38,721 bases of DNA, taken from the NCBI GenBank assembly GCA_024684515.1, contig JAIKWS010000034.1, forward strand, positions 1 to 38,721, read 5' to 3'. Numbering within the stretch: the first letter of the stretch is position 1; every line of letters starts with the position of its first letter. This document shows positions 28,178 through 37,478 of this stretch, piece by piece. Made by a program: the position numbers and the translations under genes. The DNA comes from Prevotella sp. GTDB lineage: Bacteria; Bacteroidota; Bacteroidia; Bacteroidales; Bacteroidaceae. The notes below the pieces were generated by a model that was not told where the DNA came from, made no database searches, and saw only the letters and a program-made list of their open reading frames with translations.

Positions 28178-29362
28178 ATGAGTAAAAAAATTAATTCTTC
28201 AAGTTCAGACCCCGCGAATAATGAAATAAAGGGGTACAGTGACCCGCAGCTTGTCATCGGCAAGCGCAACTACATCTATTTCTATGCCTTCGACCCTATT
28301 TCGGGACTGCGGAAGAGAAAGAAGTATTATCTGGGCAGATGCAGGTCGAGGAAGGAGATGCAGCGCGTCTCCCGCGACATGATCAGGAACATCAGCCGGA
28401 AGCTCGAAGGAGGGTGGAACCCTTGGATAGAGCAGTCTGACAGTCTGACCTATACGCTCTTCAGCAGGACGGCAGACCTCTATCACGACTTCCTCTATAA
28501 GCGGCTGAACGACCGTTCGCTGCGTGAGGACACCGTCATCAGCTATATCAGTTACCTGAAGGTATTCAGAGAATGGGTGGAGCAGAGGAACGAGATAACC
28601 TACATGTTCCAGCTGGACCATCTGGTGGTGTCTCGTTTCCTGGACTATGTATATGTGGAGCGTAACAACACCTTCGTGACGCGCAACAACTATCTGGCAT
28701 GGCTGCGTTCCTTCACAGCCTACCTGCTGGAGCGCGGCTACCTGCAGACTGACCCGTGCGCACAGTTCCATCATATCAAGATTAAGGGATACACCAAGGA
28801 GCGTACGATCATTCCCGACGAGGTGCTGGTGGCCATCCGCAACTATCTGGAGAAGCACAACCGACATTTCCTGCTGGCCTGCTACCTCACTCACTACATG
28901 TGCATCAGGCCCAAGGAGCTCTCGCGCCTGCGCGTGGGCGATATTAATATAGGAAAGTGCACCATCACGCTGCACAGCGACCAGACGAAGAACCACGACA
29001 GCATCACCATCACGATGCCACAGAAGGTGGCGCGGCTGATGATAGACCTCGACATCTTCAGCGCCCATGGGGGCTGCTACCTCTTCAGCAGCCGCTTCAT
29101 GCCGGGAGAGGAGCAGAAGTCGGAGAAGGCTTTCCGCGACTACTGGTCAGGACATCTGCGCCGTGACCTGAAGTTCTCGACACAGTATGTCTATTATTCT
29201 CTGAAGGACACCGGAATCACGAACATGCTTCGGAGCGGCATGGACCCCATCAGCGTGCGTGACCAGGCACGCCACAGCTCGCTGGCCATTACGAACACCT
29301 ATACGCCACTTGATATCAAGAATGCCAATCCCCTGATGCTGAAGTACGAAGGGCTACTATAA
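28178..29362 (+). CDS. int: Tyrosine recombinase A (phage integrase)
   Basis: The 394-aa protein has an N-terminal SAM-like core-binding domain (about 100-205). The catalytic domain (about 215-390) shows the first arginine in MCIRPKELSRLRV, a lysine near LHSDQTKNHDSITI, and the C-terminal QARHSSLAITNTYTPLD with histidine and the nucleophilic tyrosine. The usual H-x-x-R box reads YSLKDTG, so His and Arg are replaced by Tyr and Lys, a variant I have seen in Bacteroidetes integrases. It lies downstream of the repressor with paired repeats between, the classic lysogeny module. It faces the tail operon across a two-hairpin region. Confidence 0.9.
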   Translation: MSKKINSSSSDPANNEIKGYSDPQLVIGKRNYIYFYAFDPISGLRKRKKYYLGRCRSRKEMQRVSRDMIRNISRKLEGGWNPWIEQSDSLTYTLFSRTADLYHDFLYKRLNDRSLREDTVISYISYLKVFREWVEQRNEITYMFQLDHLVVSRFLDYVYVERNNTFVTRNNYLAWLRSFTAYLLERGYLQTDPCAQFHHIKIKGYTKERTIIPDEVLVAIRNYLEKHNRHFLLACYLTHYMCIRPKELSRLRVGDINIGKCTITLHSDQTKNHDSITITMPQKVARLMIDLDIFSAHGGCYLFSSRFMPGEEQKSEKAFRDYWSGHLRRDLKFSTQYVYYSLKDTGITNMLRSGMDPISVRDQARHSSLAITNTYTPLDIKNANPLMLKYEGLL

Positions 29363-29392
29363 AAGATTAAGCAGGTTTGAACCTGCTTAATC
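29361..29392 (-). terminator. Perfect-palindrome terminator, tail operon end
   Basis: GATTAAGCAGGTT (29365-29377) pairs with AACCTGCTTAATC (29380-29392). On the minus strand TTTT follows at 29364-29361, so it ends the distal-tail transcript; it also lies 2 nt after the convergent integrase stop. Confidence 0.85.
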
Positions 29393-29393
29393 C

Positions 29394-29424
29394 GCCTATT
29401 CGTGCATTCACTGCAGAAATAGGC
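29394..29424. repeat. Second hairpin beside tail terminator
   Basis: GCCTATT (29394-29400) and AATAGGC (29418-29424) form a 7-bp stem with a 17-nt loop, in tandem with the terminator. It lies between integrase A and the tail operon, where an attachment site could be expected. Confidence 0.5.
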
Positions 29425-29442
29425 TAACCCATAGTTACTCAA

Positions 29443-31350
29443 TCAAAACAACTCGTAAAAATAACCTGTCTTAAGTCTGTCTATTCCCCTCTCCGTGATG
29501 TTCATCTCTATCTTGGAGCAGAGGAACTTCTTGTTCCGGAACATGTAGATGTGCGTCGGGTCGGGCTTTCCGTCGCACAGGAACGGTATCTGCACCTCGT
29601 CGTTGCCGTCCAGCGTGCGCCGTATCTGGAACCCTCCGTTGTGGAACGCTCCTATGTTCGTGAGCTCGCCAGCCTTGTTGAGCGACAGCGTGTCGCCGGT
29701 GAGCAGCACTGACACATCCCTGCTGTCGGTGTATGCCTCAGGGACATCAGCCCTCACCAAATCGAACTGGTAGAAACCTGTCCTGCTGACCACGTTGGTC
29801 TCAAAGCACCGGCCGGAGGCGAACAGCACCTCCATGATGGAATCCTCCTCCTTGTCATCAGGCAGCCCCTCTTCATTCTCCAGCACCTCTGCCACCGTCA
29901 CGTACTCGAAGACCTTCTCATCCTCCGTAGACGTATCGTTCTGGTCATCCGCCTGTGCGAACACAACCTCCTCCATATCCATGTTGGCAATAAGACCACT
30001 GTAGCTGTATGTAAGCTGCCATGCCTGCAGGCCATAGCCGGTGGTGCCGTCAGCGAAGGTCATATCCTTCAAGAAGGTACCATACACCCATGCCTCGTGA
30101 GTAGACATGGCGACGGGGCATATCTTCAGGTCGATGAACTTAGCGTCATCGTCACGCACCATGGGAGAGAACTGGCCGAAGCGCTTCACGCCTATTGACA
30201 CAAGCGCCCCTTGATCGTCGAACGACGGCGCACCGTACCAGAACCCGCTGGGAAGGCGGATGATGGTGGTGAGCTTCTTCTGCTGCGACCACGACGCCCA
30301 TGCTGTGTTAAAGGCCTCGTTCGTCTCGAACTCCTCGTAGTCGAAGGCCTTGCGCACCTCCTGCGTCAAGCAGTCGTTGCCCCGCTCGCATGATGACAGC
30401 GAGAACTGCAGGTTGGATGAGCCGAGGTACTCCAGTCCCTCCTCGTCGAAGGAAGAGGAGAACTCCTCTGCAGGCTCGAAAACCTCAACATTCGTGTCAT
30501 CCAGCTCGTTGAACGCCAGTATGCTGACGGTGCCGGCATGACTGTCGAACCTGTACACGGCGTTGAACAGCTTGCGGAACTCGTCGAGGAAGGTGGCTAT
30601 CGTCCAGTGGGGAAGAGACATGGCCATGTCGAGCGTGCGCCTGTGACCGCATACATAGAGCCTGTTCCAAGGGGCGCAGTCGAACCTGTTGTAGGTGACG
30701 GTGTAGCCCAGCTTCTCCATCACCTTCTTCATGACGTACATCAGGTTAGGCTGTACGGAGTACCATTTAAAGAGTGTCACGAGGCAGTGAGGCTCGGAAT
30801 TGTATGGGAAGGGATACCCGTAGGTAGGCATATTGTAGCACACATCGTTTGTCTCGTCGTAGACGGGCAGGAACGCATATTTGCCCGGCTCGCCCCAGAA
30901 GCCCTGCGACAGCAGCTCACTCTCCATGTTGAGTGTGGCGCTGGAACCTCTGCCACGGACAGAGACTTTGTACTTACTGGCCACCTCACCGTAGTCAATC
31001 TTGTCGATGAAGGTCTTCTCAGCATCGGCCTTGTATCTTGCAGAGCTCTTGCCTGCCAGGATCTGCAGCTTCACCTCCTTGTTGGTGATGCCGGTGATGG
31101 TGCCCACGCCGCGGATGATCACCATGTTGTCGCATATCAGCTGACAGTCGGTGAACGTCTCCGTATGGAAGTGCGTGTCGAGCCTGTGAAGGTTGCCGAA
31201 CACCTCCCTGTTCTCAGGAATGGACATGGGGAACACCATCTCCATGGTCTTCTCCTCACTGTCCTTGATGTTCGGGTTGTCGAGCACCAGCTTGATGCTG
31301 CCAGAGAGGGAAGGGTAGGCCTTCTCCCCGTTGATGAGTGCGTATGTCAT
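29443..31350 (-). CDS. Distal tail/hub-type structural protein
   Basis: The 635-aa protein opens MTYALINGEKAYPSLSGSIK and soon has MEMVFPMSIPENREVFGN, a pattern of Bacteroidales phage distal-tail proteins ('e..FP..i..N...f'). Beta-rich stretches (GVGTITGITNKEVKLQILAG) and a C-terminal DPTHIYMFRNKKFLCSKIEM block follow. It overlaps the tape measure gene stop by 4 nt and is the last gene before the terminator, the usual place for Dit/Tal-like proteins. It likely forms the tail tip that attaches fibres. An acidic segment (DDQNDTSTEDEKVFEYV, about 450) is unusual. Confidence 0.7.
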   Translation of the reverse strand: MTYALINGEKAYPSLSGSIKLVLDNPNIKDSEEKTMEMVFPMSIPENREVFGNLHRLDTHFHTETFTDCQLICDNMVIIRGVGTITGITNKEVKLQILAGKSSARYKADAEKTFIDKIDYGEVASKYKVSVRGRGSSATLNMESELLSQGFWGEPGKYAFLPVYDETNDVCYNMPTYGYPFPYNSEPHCLVTLFKWYSVQPNLMYVMKKVMEKLGYTVTYNRFDCAPWNRLYVCGHRRTLDMAMSLPHWTIATFLDEFRKLFNAVYRFDSHAGTVSILAFNELDDTNVEVFEPAEEFSSSFDEEGLEYLGSSNLQFSLSSCERGNDCLTQEVRKAFDYEEFETNEAFNTAWASWSQQKKLTTIIRLPSGFWYGAPSFDDQGALVSIGVKRFGQFSPMVRDDDAKFIDLKICPVAMSTHEAWVYGTFLKDMTFADGTTGYGLQAWQLTYSYSGLIANMDMEEVVFAQADDQNDTSTEDEKVFEYVTVAEVLENEEGLPDDKEEDSIMEVLFASGRCFETNVVSRTGFYQFDLVRADVPEAYTDSRDVSVLLTGDTLSLNKAGELTNIGAFHNGGFQIRRTLDGNDEVQIPFLCDGKPDPTHIYMFRNKKFLCSKIEMNITERGIDRLKTGYFYELF

Positions 31351-34300
31351 CTCTTATATAGCTTTTGATACTTAGAATATTCCTTATGGAAGGAGTCCAT
31401 GGGGAATGATATATTCACGCCCTCATTCTCTATCACGTCGAGGAGTCGCTCGTTCACTTCGCTGCTGCGGTCCAGGGAACTTCTTAGTTCCTCATTATCG
31501 GTCTGTACGTTCACCACGGGCGCTACGACGGCATTGCCTCCACCCAGCTGGCGCGACACATCCTCTGCAGACAGACGGCCGATGGTGTTGTTGCGCTGAG
31601 CCGAGTCGATGAAGTCGAGCATCGGCCTGACGTTGGGATTCTCCACGGCCTGGTGGTTGGCCACGAACTCACCCTCATGCACGACGCCAGCCCTGCGGCG
31701 ATACTGCTTGCCTCCAGTATAGCCACCCTCGTAGTAGCCGGCCTCCTGGGCCTGTGCCTGTTTCTTGATGGCGGCTATCTGAATGGCGCCTGCAGCGATG
31801 GCAGCAGCTGCAGCGATAGGAGCCAGCGTGAATCCGATAAGCGGCACCTGAGCAGCAGAAGAGTAGGCGTTGATGGCACTCAGTGCCGTAGAAGCGATGG
31901 CCTGTGCTATCTGGATCTTCACGGCACGGGCGTTATACTTCGACTTTATCTCTGCTTCCTCCTTTGCCTGCTTCTCCTGCAGCTTCTTCACCTTCTTCTG
32001 GTTGCCTCCAGCGGCTTCAATCTCCTTGTCGTATTTCTTCTTAAGGATAGCCAATTCGTAATCCTGCTGTGCAGAGAAAAGCGAAGAAGCCGCCGACATA
32101 ATTTGGTTGATTTGATTGTAGGCAACCTGGAAGTCAGAAGCCATCTTATCAAGGAATTCAAGAGTTGCTTGACGCTTACCCTCTTGATAAGTCTCGTAAC
32201 TTATCTCGTCATTCTTATACATTTCTTCCAGATTCTTAAAGGTATCCTTATATTGCTGGATAGCACCAAAGAACGGGATGTATGCCGATTTTCCTAAGTC
32301 GCTCTTGGCTTTGTCGGATGCCACAGAATGCGCTTCTTTACCAGACTTAACAGTCTGTTCATCATCAGATTGAACGGAAGAGAATTTGGCTCTGATGGCT
32401 AGCAATGCTTTCTGGTACTCCTCTTCGCTGACCAAGCCCTTTTTGTGCAACTCATCAAGACCGTTGATTGCGATTCGCATCTGTTCCTCATTGCCAGACT
32501 GCAGGTACTGCTCCTTCACCTGCAGCAGCATCTCCTCATAGCGGCGCTGTCTCTCCAGCTTATGCTGAGCCTCCATGTCCTCAATCTGCTCCTCCATCTG
32601 TGCACGCTCCTCACTGCCGACACGGTACAGCTCCTTCTTCTTCTGGAGGTATTCGATGTCGGCCTGGAACAGTGCCTCGTCGACGGCTCCGGCATTGAGG
32701 TAGTTGCCGCTCGACTTGTCGTAGTAGGAGGACTCGATGCCCGCCGTCACGCTGTTATGCTGACGCTCGAGGTCACGAAGCGACATCCGCTCCTGCTGCT
32801 CCTGAGCCTTCAGCGCTAACTGCTCACGGTCGTTGAGCAGCTTCTTGTAGTCATCCGACTCCTGCTCATAGATAGCCATTCGGCTGTTGATACCGTTTAT
32901 CTGAATCTTGGTCAGCTCCTCCTGATAGGTGCGGTAGTCAATCTCGCCCTGAGCGTAGCGGCTGGTGAGGATGGCAATCTCCTTCTCCGTCTCAGCCTTC
33001 AGCGCATTGTTACGCTCACGCAGCTCCTTAGCCTGCTGCGCAGCACGCTTCCTGGTAGCCGTCTCCTCTTTCTTGGGGTCAGTGAAGGTAGGCTTAGTAT
33101 TAGTGGTGCCGTCACCTGAAGAAGAAGAACCATCTGAAGTGTCTGCATCGGACAAAGCTATGTCATTGCCGTAGATATCCAGAATCTTCTTTCTCTCTTC
33201 GAGTTTCTTCTGCAGATCTTTGTTGGCCTTGTCCAGATCCTTGTTTGCCTGCTGTACGTTGCTGTTGACAAAGGCGAGGTCAGCAGCAGAGTTAGCCTTG
33301 TTGTTCTTCTGCAGGTCTCTTGCACCCTCGACGGCTTTCTCGGCATCCTTCACCTTGATGTTGAGCTCAGCGAGATCCTTGCCAATGCCAGCAAGAATAT
33401 CCTTTGCACCCTCTATCTCATATTTCTTTGTCAGTGACTTCAGGTAGTCATCGAGCGCTTTCTTGTTCTCCTTATACTTACCCGTCTCCTTATCCAGTTC
33501 TGTGCAATAGCCCGGTATGATCTGATTCAGCTTCTCGATGGCTGCCATCCTCTGACTGAGGGAAAGCGTCTCATCCTTCGATGCCCTGATGAGCACCTCC
33601 AGCTTCATCCTCTCCTCGTCGGCCTGAGCAGCAGCCTTCTTCCTGGCACTGGTAAGCCTGTCCTCTATCTGGACGGCCTTCTCACCCTGCCGGAAGAAGT
33701 CGATGAGTACACCGACAACAGCCATCATGGCGACGGCCGCTGCAGTCCATGGGTTAGCAGCGACGACAGCCCACAGCCTCTTACAAGTGGCTATGACCTT
33801 CTCATTCCAGAACACCTGAGCCTTCGCCTGAAGCGTGTCCGCCATGCGGATAGCCGTCAGTGCAGCTATGGTAGTAGTCAGCAGGATGATGGTGCCTTTG
33901 GCCTTGCTGACCACATTGATGATCGCTGACAGCCCTTTGACCATCAAGGCACCCGTGGAGATGCCATACCTGGCAATGGGCATCAGCTTCTCGCCCAGTT
34001 CGACTGTGAGGTCGTGAAAGCGCTTCTTTGCCTTCTCGAGGTCAGCCTGAACGGTCTCGTTCTGCACGTTGAACTCATTGATGATAGACGTACCCTCACG
34101 GTAGGCATCGTTGGCGATGCGCTGCCGTTCCTGTACGTCATCCACCTTCTGGCCGAGGGTGGCCAGCACACCGATGGCCCGCTGACCGTTAAGGTTCATG
34201 GCATCGAACACCTTGCCCAGATCTTCCATGTCACGCCCCTGCAGACTCTTCGCCACTGCCAGCACGGCACCGTTGATGTCCTCGGTGACGAGCTTCTTGA

Positions 34301-35858
34301 ACTCAGCGGCTTTCATGCCGGTGATCTTAGCGAAGGTGTCTATGTTGGTGGTCATCTTCACCAGCAGCTGTCCGAAGGCCGTAGCCGCCATCTCATCCTG
34401 CAGCATATTCTCATCCATCACGGCAGCGAAGCCCATGATCTGAGCCTGCGACAGCCCTACCTGCTTGCCGAAGCCGGCCACGCGGGCAGTGAAGTCGACC
34501 AGGTAGTTGGCTGCAGCCGATGAGTTCTGTGCCAGCTCATTCACGGCAGAGCCCGTGGCGAGCATCGCCCCGCGAAGACCCATCTTCTCATCCTCGCCGA
34601 ACGACATGGCCAGCTTACCGATGCTCTTCACCGCTTCGTCGCCGAGGTCATCACCAAGGGCGACGTTTATCTTATCAGCAGCATCGACGAACTCCAGCAC
34701 AGCCTCCTGTGAGGTGATGCCCAGACGCCCGGCATCTCCTGCCAGCTGGTTCAGCCGCTCACGGGCCGTGCGTGTGTCGAGCTTCTTGAACTCCTCGTTC
34801 ATGCCGTGCACCTGCTCAGAGGTCATGCCCGTGTACTTGCGGACATTCTCCATCTCCTGATCCATCTCAGCGAAGGACTCGACGCAGCGTCTGACGGTGA
34901 AGGTCAGACCGGTGACGGCACCCACGGCAGCGATGGCAGCCCCCTGGATCTTGTTGAAGAAGTCAGCCGTGCGGTTGAAGAGCGACTGTTGTGCCTGCCC
35001 TTCGAACCTCACGCGCTCGAGCTCCGTGCGCAGGGCCTTAGCCTTCTCCTGCATCTGGTCGAACGCACGCGTGCCGCGGGGAGTCTCCCGCAGCTGCTCG
35101 TTGATGATTTTAATAGAATATTCAAGGTCACGTACGTTGGCGGTGCTCAAGTTTGCCAGTGTGCGGTTCACCAGTTTTGTCTCCCGTTCTACGGTGGCCA
35201 TGTCCTTGGAGGCCGTCTTGATCTCCTGGTCATAGCGGTCTATCTGGTGGACTATCTGCTGCTGTTCAGCCTTTATCTCCTGGATGCGGTTCTTCACCTC
35301 CTTCAACTGGGCTGCAGCTATGGAGTAGTCAGTGCCCTTGGGGCTCATGCCGGCCATCTGCTCCTCCAGATAATGCTGTGCCGATGTCAGCTGGTTGAGC
35401 GAAGCCCCCTTGATGTTTGACATCACGGCAGAGAGATTGCCGAGGTTGTCACGCAGTCTGGCCGACTCCTCACGAGCCTCACGGGTGGCGTTCTTCAGCT
35501 GCTTGATACGGTCTTCGATGACCATGATGCCACGCTGTGCCTCGTTCCATTCGTCGGTACCAGGCAGCGCATTCTTTGACTGCAGCTTCAGCTTACGCAG
35601 CGCCTTGTTCAGACCCTCGAGCGTCTGGTCCTCGATATTCTCCAGCACAGCCTTGACGCCAGTTATCTGTGAGCGCCACTGGTTCAGTTCGCGGGTGGTC
35701 TTCTTCAGTTCCTTCTCATCGAAGAAGGAGCCGCTTCTGGCAGCATCCTCTTTCGCCTTCTTGAGGTCTCTGACCTTCTTCTCGAGTTCCTTCAGCCGGT
35801 CCTGAGCCTGCTGTGAGTTGAGCTCGACGATGGTTACGTATCTCTCTGTATTAGCCAT
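31347..35858 (-). CDS. Tape measure protein
   Basis: At 1503 aa this is the longest gene. The N-terminal 300 residues are coiled coil (LKELEKKVRDLKKAKEDAA). Residues about 320-600 form the TP901-type conserved domain (ESFAEMDQEMENVRKYTG, AMLATGSAVNELAQNSSAAA). Hydrophobic stretches at about 680-730 (IILLTTTIAALTAI, AAVAMMAVVGVLIDFF) and near 1360-1390 would form membrane-active parts during ejection. The middle (about 860-1280) is again coiled coil. The rule of thumb of 0.15 nm per residue predicts a tail of about 225 nm. It is preceded by a spanin-like gene after 4 nt. DNA at 32.05-32.45 kb is visibly AT-richer, possibly a recombined segment. Confidence 0.9.
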   Translation of the reverse strand: MANTERYVTIVELNSQQAQDRLKELEKKVRDLKKAKEDAARSGSFFDEKELKKTTRELNQWRSQITGVKAVLENIEDQTLEGLNKALRKLKLQSKNALPGTDEWNEAQRGIMVIEDRIKQLKNATREAREESARLRDNLGNLSAVMSNIKGASLNQLTSAQHYLEEQMAGMSPKGTDYSIAAAQLKEVKNRIQEIKAEQQQIVHQIDRYDQEIKTASKDMATVERETKLVNRTLANLSTANVRDLEYSIKIINEQLRETPRGTRAFDQMQEKAKALRTELERVRFEGQAQQSLFNRTADFFNKIQGAAIAAVGAVTGLTFTVRRCVESFAEMDQEMENVRKYTGMTSEQVHGMNEEFKKLDTRTARERLNQLAGDAGRLGITSQEAVLEFVDAADKINVALGDDLGDEAVKSIGKLAMSFGEDEKMGLRGAMLATGSAVNELAQNSSAAANYLVDFTARVAGFGKQVGLSQAQIMGFAAVMDENMLQDEMAATAFGQLLVKMTTNIDTFAKITGMKAAEFKKLVTEDINGAVLAVAKSLQGRDMEDLGKVFDAMNLNGQRAIGVLATLGQKVDDVQERQRIANDAYREGTSIINEFNVQNETVQADLEKAKKRFHDLTVELGEKLMPIARYGISTGALMVKGLSAIINVVSKAKGTIILLTTTIAALTAIRMADTLQAKAQVFWNEKVIATCKRLWAVVAANPWTAAAVAMMAVVGVLIDFFRQGEKAVQIEDRLTSARKKAAAQADEERMKLEVLIRASKDETLSLSQRMAAIEKLNQIIPGYCTELDKETGKYKENKKALDDYLKSLTKKYEIEGAKDILAGIGKDLAELNIKVKDAEKAVEGARDLQKNNKANSAADLAFVNSNVQQANKDLDKANKDLQKKLEERKKILDIYGNDIALSDADTSDGSSSSGDGTTNTKPTFTDPKKEETATRKRAAQQAKELRERNNALKAETEKEIAILTSRYAQGEIDYRTYQEELTKIQINGINSRMAIYEQESDDYKKLLNDREQLALKAQEQQERMSLRDLERQHNSVTAGIESSYYDKSSGNYLNAGAVDEALFQADIEYLQKKKELYRVGSEERAQMEEQIEDMEAQHKLERQRRYEEMLLQVKEQYLQSGNEEQMRIAINGLDELHKKGLVSEEEYQKALLAIRAKFSSVQSDDEQTVKSGKEAHSVASDKAKSDLGKSAYIPFFGAIQQYKDTFKNLEEMYKNDEISYETYQEGKRQATLEFLDKMASDFQVAYNQINQIMSAASSLFSAQQDYELAILKKKYDKEIEAAGGNQKKVKKLQEKQAKEEAEIKSKYNARAVKIQIAQAIASTALSAINAYSSAAQVPLIGFTLAPIAAAAAIAAGAIQIAAIKKQAQAQEAGYYEGGYTGGKQYRRRAGVVHEGEFVANHQAVENPNVRPMLDFIDSAQRNNTIGRLSAEDVSRQLGGGNAVVAPVVNVQTDNEELRSSLDRSSEVNERLLDVIENEGVNISFPMDSFHKEYSKYQKLYKR

Positions 35859-35862
35859 ATCC

Positions 35863-36432
35863 TTATTTGTTGACCATTATGAAACTCTCAAACTTCACCT
35901 CCGCATTGGGGTTGAAGTTGACGTGTGACACCTTATAACCCTTCGTACCCCACCGCCACCACAGGAACTTATGCTTTGGTATGCGGTCGATGTAGGTGAC
36001 CACCGAATCCCTCACCTTGTAATCGAGTACCCGAGACTTCCTGTTAAAGTCGAAGTCAGCCCAGCGGTCATGATAGCTGATGACGGAGTCACTATCCGCT
36101 CCATGGAGCGCCACCTTGCCTGCCATCTCGCGGAGCGACCTGTTCTCAGCGGTGACATCTGACAGTTTAATCTGCAGATCCTTTATCAGCTGCCTGTCGG
36201 CCAGCTGCTTCTTATAGTCAGTCTTGTCGACCTCGACGACACGGACGGTGGTCACGACGATGGAGTCGCGTATGGTGTCAGTCTTGATGGGCACCTGACT
36301 GTGTGCCAGCTGCACCTGCAGGTCACGCACCTGTGACTCCAGGCTACTAGCCCTGCTGCAGCTTCGCTCAAGAAAAAGGCAGAGCACGGCTGCCAGCACA
36401 GCGGCGATGATGAGAATAATCTTTGTCTTCAT
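35863..36432 (-). CDS. Spanin-like (Rz-type) membrane protein
   Basis: The 189-aa protein has an N-terminal signal-anchor helix MKTKIILIIAAVLAAVLCLF, then a periplasmic coiled coil (SSLESQVRDLQVQLAHSQV; YKKQLADRQLIKDLQIKLS) and a C-terminal beta part with KFLWWRWGTKG. One anchor plus a long coiled coil is the layout of inner-membrane spanins, which fuse inner and outer membranes in the last step of lysis. The gene overlaps the endolysin stop by 4 nt. A separate outer-membrane partner is not seen. It resembles a DUF6549-type protein; that family name is from memory. Confidence 0.65.
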   Translation of the reverse strand: MKTKIILIIAAVLAAVLCLFLERSCSRASSLESQVRDLQVQLAHSQVPIKTDTIRDSIVVTTVRVVEVDKTDYKKQLADRQLIKDLQIKLSDVTAENRSLREMAGKVALHGADSDSVISYHDRWADFDFNRKSRVLDYKVRDSVVTYIDRIPKHKFLWWRWGTKGYKVSHVNFNPNAEVKFESFIMVNK

Positions 36433-36905
36433 ACCTCCTCAATTTTCCCTTTGTTAACCTTATATCTCTCGTAGCCGAGGAACATGTTTGCTTCGGCTAC
36501 GCGTCTGCGGACGAGCCCGGGAAGCTCCTGCTTGCCCGTATAACGCCACCTCAGCATCTGGTCAGTAATGAATTCGTCAGGGCCATCTTCGATAATCAAC
36601 CGACGCATAGTGGACGCTCTGAACTTTCCCTCTCCAAGATTGAATATCCAGCTCACGAGCGCATCGAACTGCTCCTGCCGGAAGTTAATCTTCATGCCGT
36701 TCAGTAACCTCTCTATGGGTGCTATATCCTCAACAAACATATCCTCAGCCTGCTGCTGGGTGATACGCTGCCCCATCTTTACGCCCTTGGTATGCCCCCA
36801 TCCGATGGTAGGCACTCCTGCCGGGCAGAGGTAGGCTTCAAGTCTGAGCCTCTCAAACTGCTTGATCAGGTTCTTGCCCTGACTGCTTGTCATCATCTTC
36901 TTCAT
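36429..36905 (-). CDS. GH24 endolysin (lysozyme)
   Basis: ATG 36905 (MKKMMTSSQGKNLIKQF, 158 aa) is chosen; the frame extends to 36944. LIKQFERLRLEAYLCPAG places the catalytic Glu at about 18, and VPTIGWGHT contains the conserved substrate-side Thr (about 33). The Cys-Pro-Ala-Gly form matches the R21/P21-type branch of GH24. The rest (LNGMKINFRQEQFDALVSW, FNLGEGKFRASTMRRL) is typical. It cleaves peptidoglycan glycan strands. There is no clear signal peptide, so release by the holin is expected. The start overlaps the holin gene by 53 nt. Confidence 0.9.
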   Translation of the reverse strand: MKKMMTSSQGKNLIKQFERLRLEAYLCPAGVPTIGWGHTKGVKMGQRITQQQAEDMFVEDIAPIERLLNGMKINFRQEQFDALVSWIFNLGEGKFRASTMRRLIIEDGPDEFITDQMLRWRYTGKQELPGLVRRRVAEANMFLGYERYKVNKGKIEEV

Positions 36906-37353
36906 CGCAATCTTTCTTTTTATGGATATACTCACCTTTCTCATTGAAGTCCTTGAGTCGTTTAAGAAGCCATGCCGGCACTATCGGTATGATGGCATTG
37001 AGGTTCTCCAGAATCGAGATGGCCTCACGGATGATCATATAGACACACAGGTATTCCGATATCCAGTCAGTGGCTCCCACCTTATGCCCCTGCACGGTGT
37101 AGTTGGAGAGGATGTTCGACAGAATGAGCAGAAGGATGTAGACGAAGATCTTCTTCGAGAACTTCTTCCAGAACTCATCACTGGAGATGTCCTTGTAGAT
37201 GAAGTGCTTGACGATGCTTGCAGCAGTGTCGATCACGATAGCAATGGCTATCCATTTGGCGAACTCCCAGTCCTGATACACATAGGACAGCAGCTCCACT
37301 GCGACGGTGGCAGGAACGGCTGCGACGAGAGAAATTAAAGTTTTGACGTACAT
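36853..37353 (-). CDS. Holin (toxin/lysis holin family)
   Basis: ATG 37353 (MYVKTLISLVAAVPATV, 166 aa) is chosen because it is 22 nt after the -7 box; the frame further upstream is promoter. Three hydrophobic segments are seen at about 7-25, 33-52 and 70-90 (KIFVYILLLILSNILSNY). A fourth region, with REAISILENLNAIIPIVPAW, matches a conserved tail of the phage holin 4 family. The C-terminus is highly charged (HKKKDCDEEDDDKQ). It would form membrane lesions to release the endolysin. It is the first gene of the lysis-tail operon. Confidence 0.85.
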   Translation of the reverse strand: MYVKTLISLVAAVPATVAVELLSYVYQDWEFAKWIAIAIVIDTAASIVKHFIYKDISSDEFWKKFSKKIFVYILLLILSNILSNYTVQGHKVGATDWISEYLCVYMIIREAISILENLNAIIPIVPAWLLKRLKDFNEKGEYIHKKKDCDEEDDDKQSGQEPDQAV

Positions 37354-37374
37354 TTTTTTATCTGTTATTTCGTG

Positions 37375-37408
37375 CAAAGATAAGAGACGGCGGCTGAAAC
37401 TAAAAATA
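37375..37408 (-). promoter_or_regulatory. Lysis/tail operon promoter
   Basis: On the minus strand TATTTTTA (37408-37401), 18 nt and TATCTTTG (37382-37375) fit the same form as the head-gene promoters. Transcription would begin about 15 nt before the holin ATG, opposite to integrase B. Confidence 0.65.
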
Positions 37409-37478
37409 CAGAAGCCCCGCCGATGGCACGAATTTTGATTAGAACAATTTCGGAGTATCATTCTAAAATCAATCTAAC

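Noticed and set aside
29394..29424. tRNA fragment or attachment core at the integrase A side
   Set aside because: A 7-bp hairpin only; no T-loop or acceptor-like sequence is present, so no tRNA target is supported.
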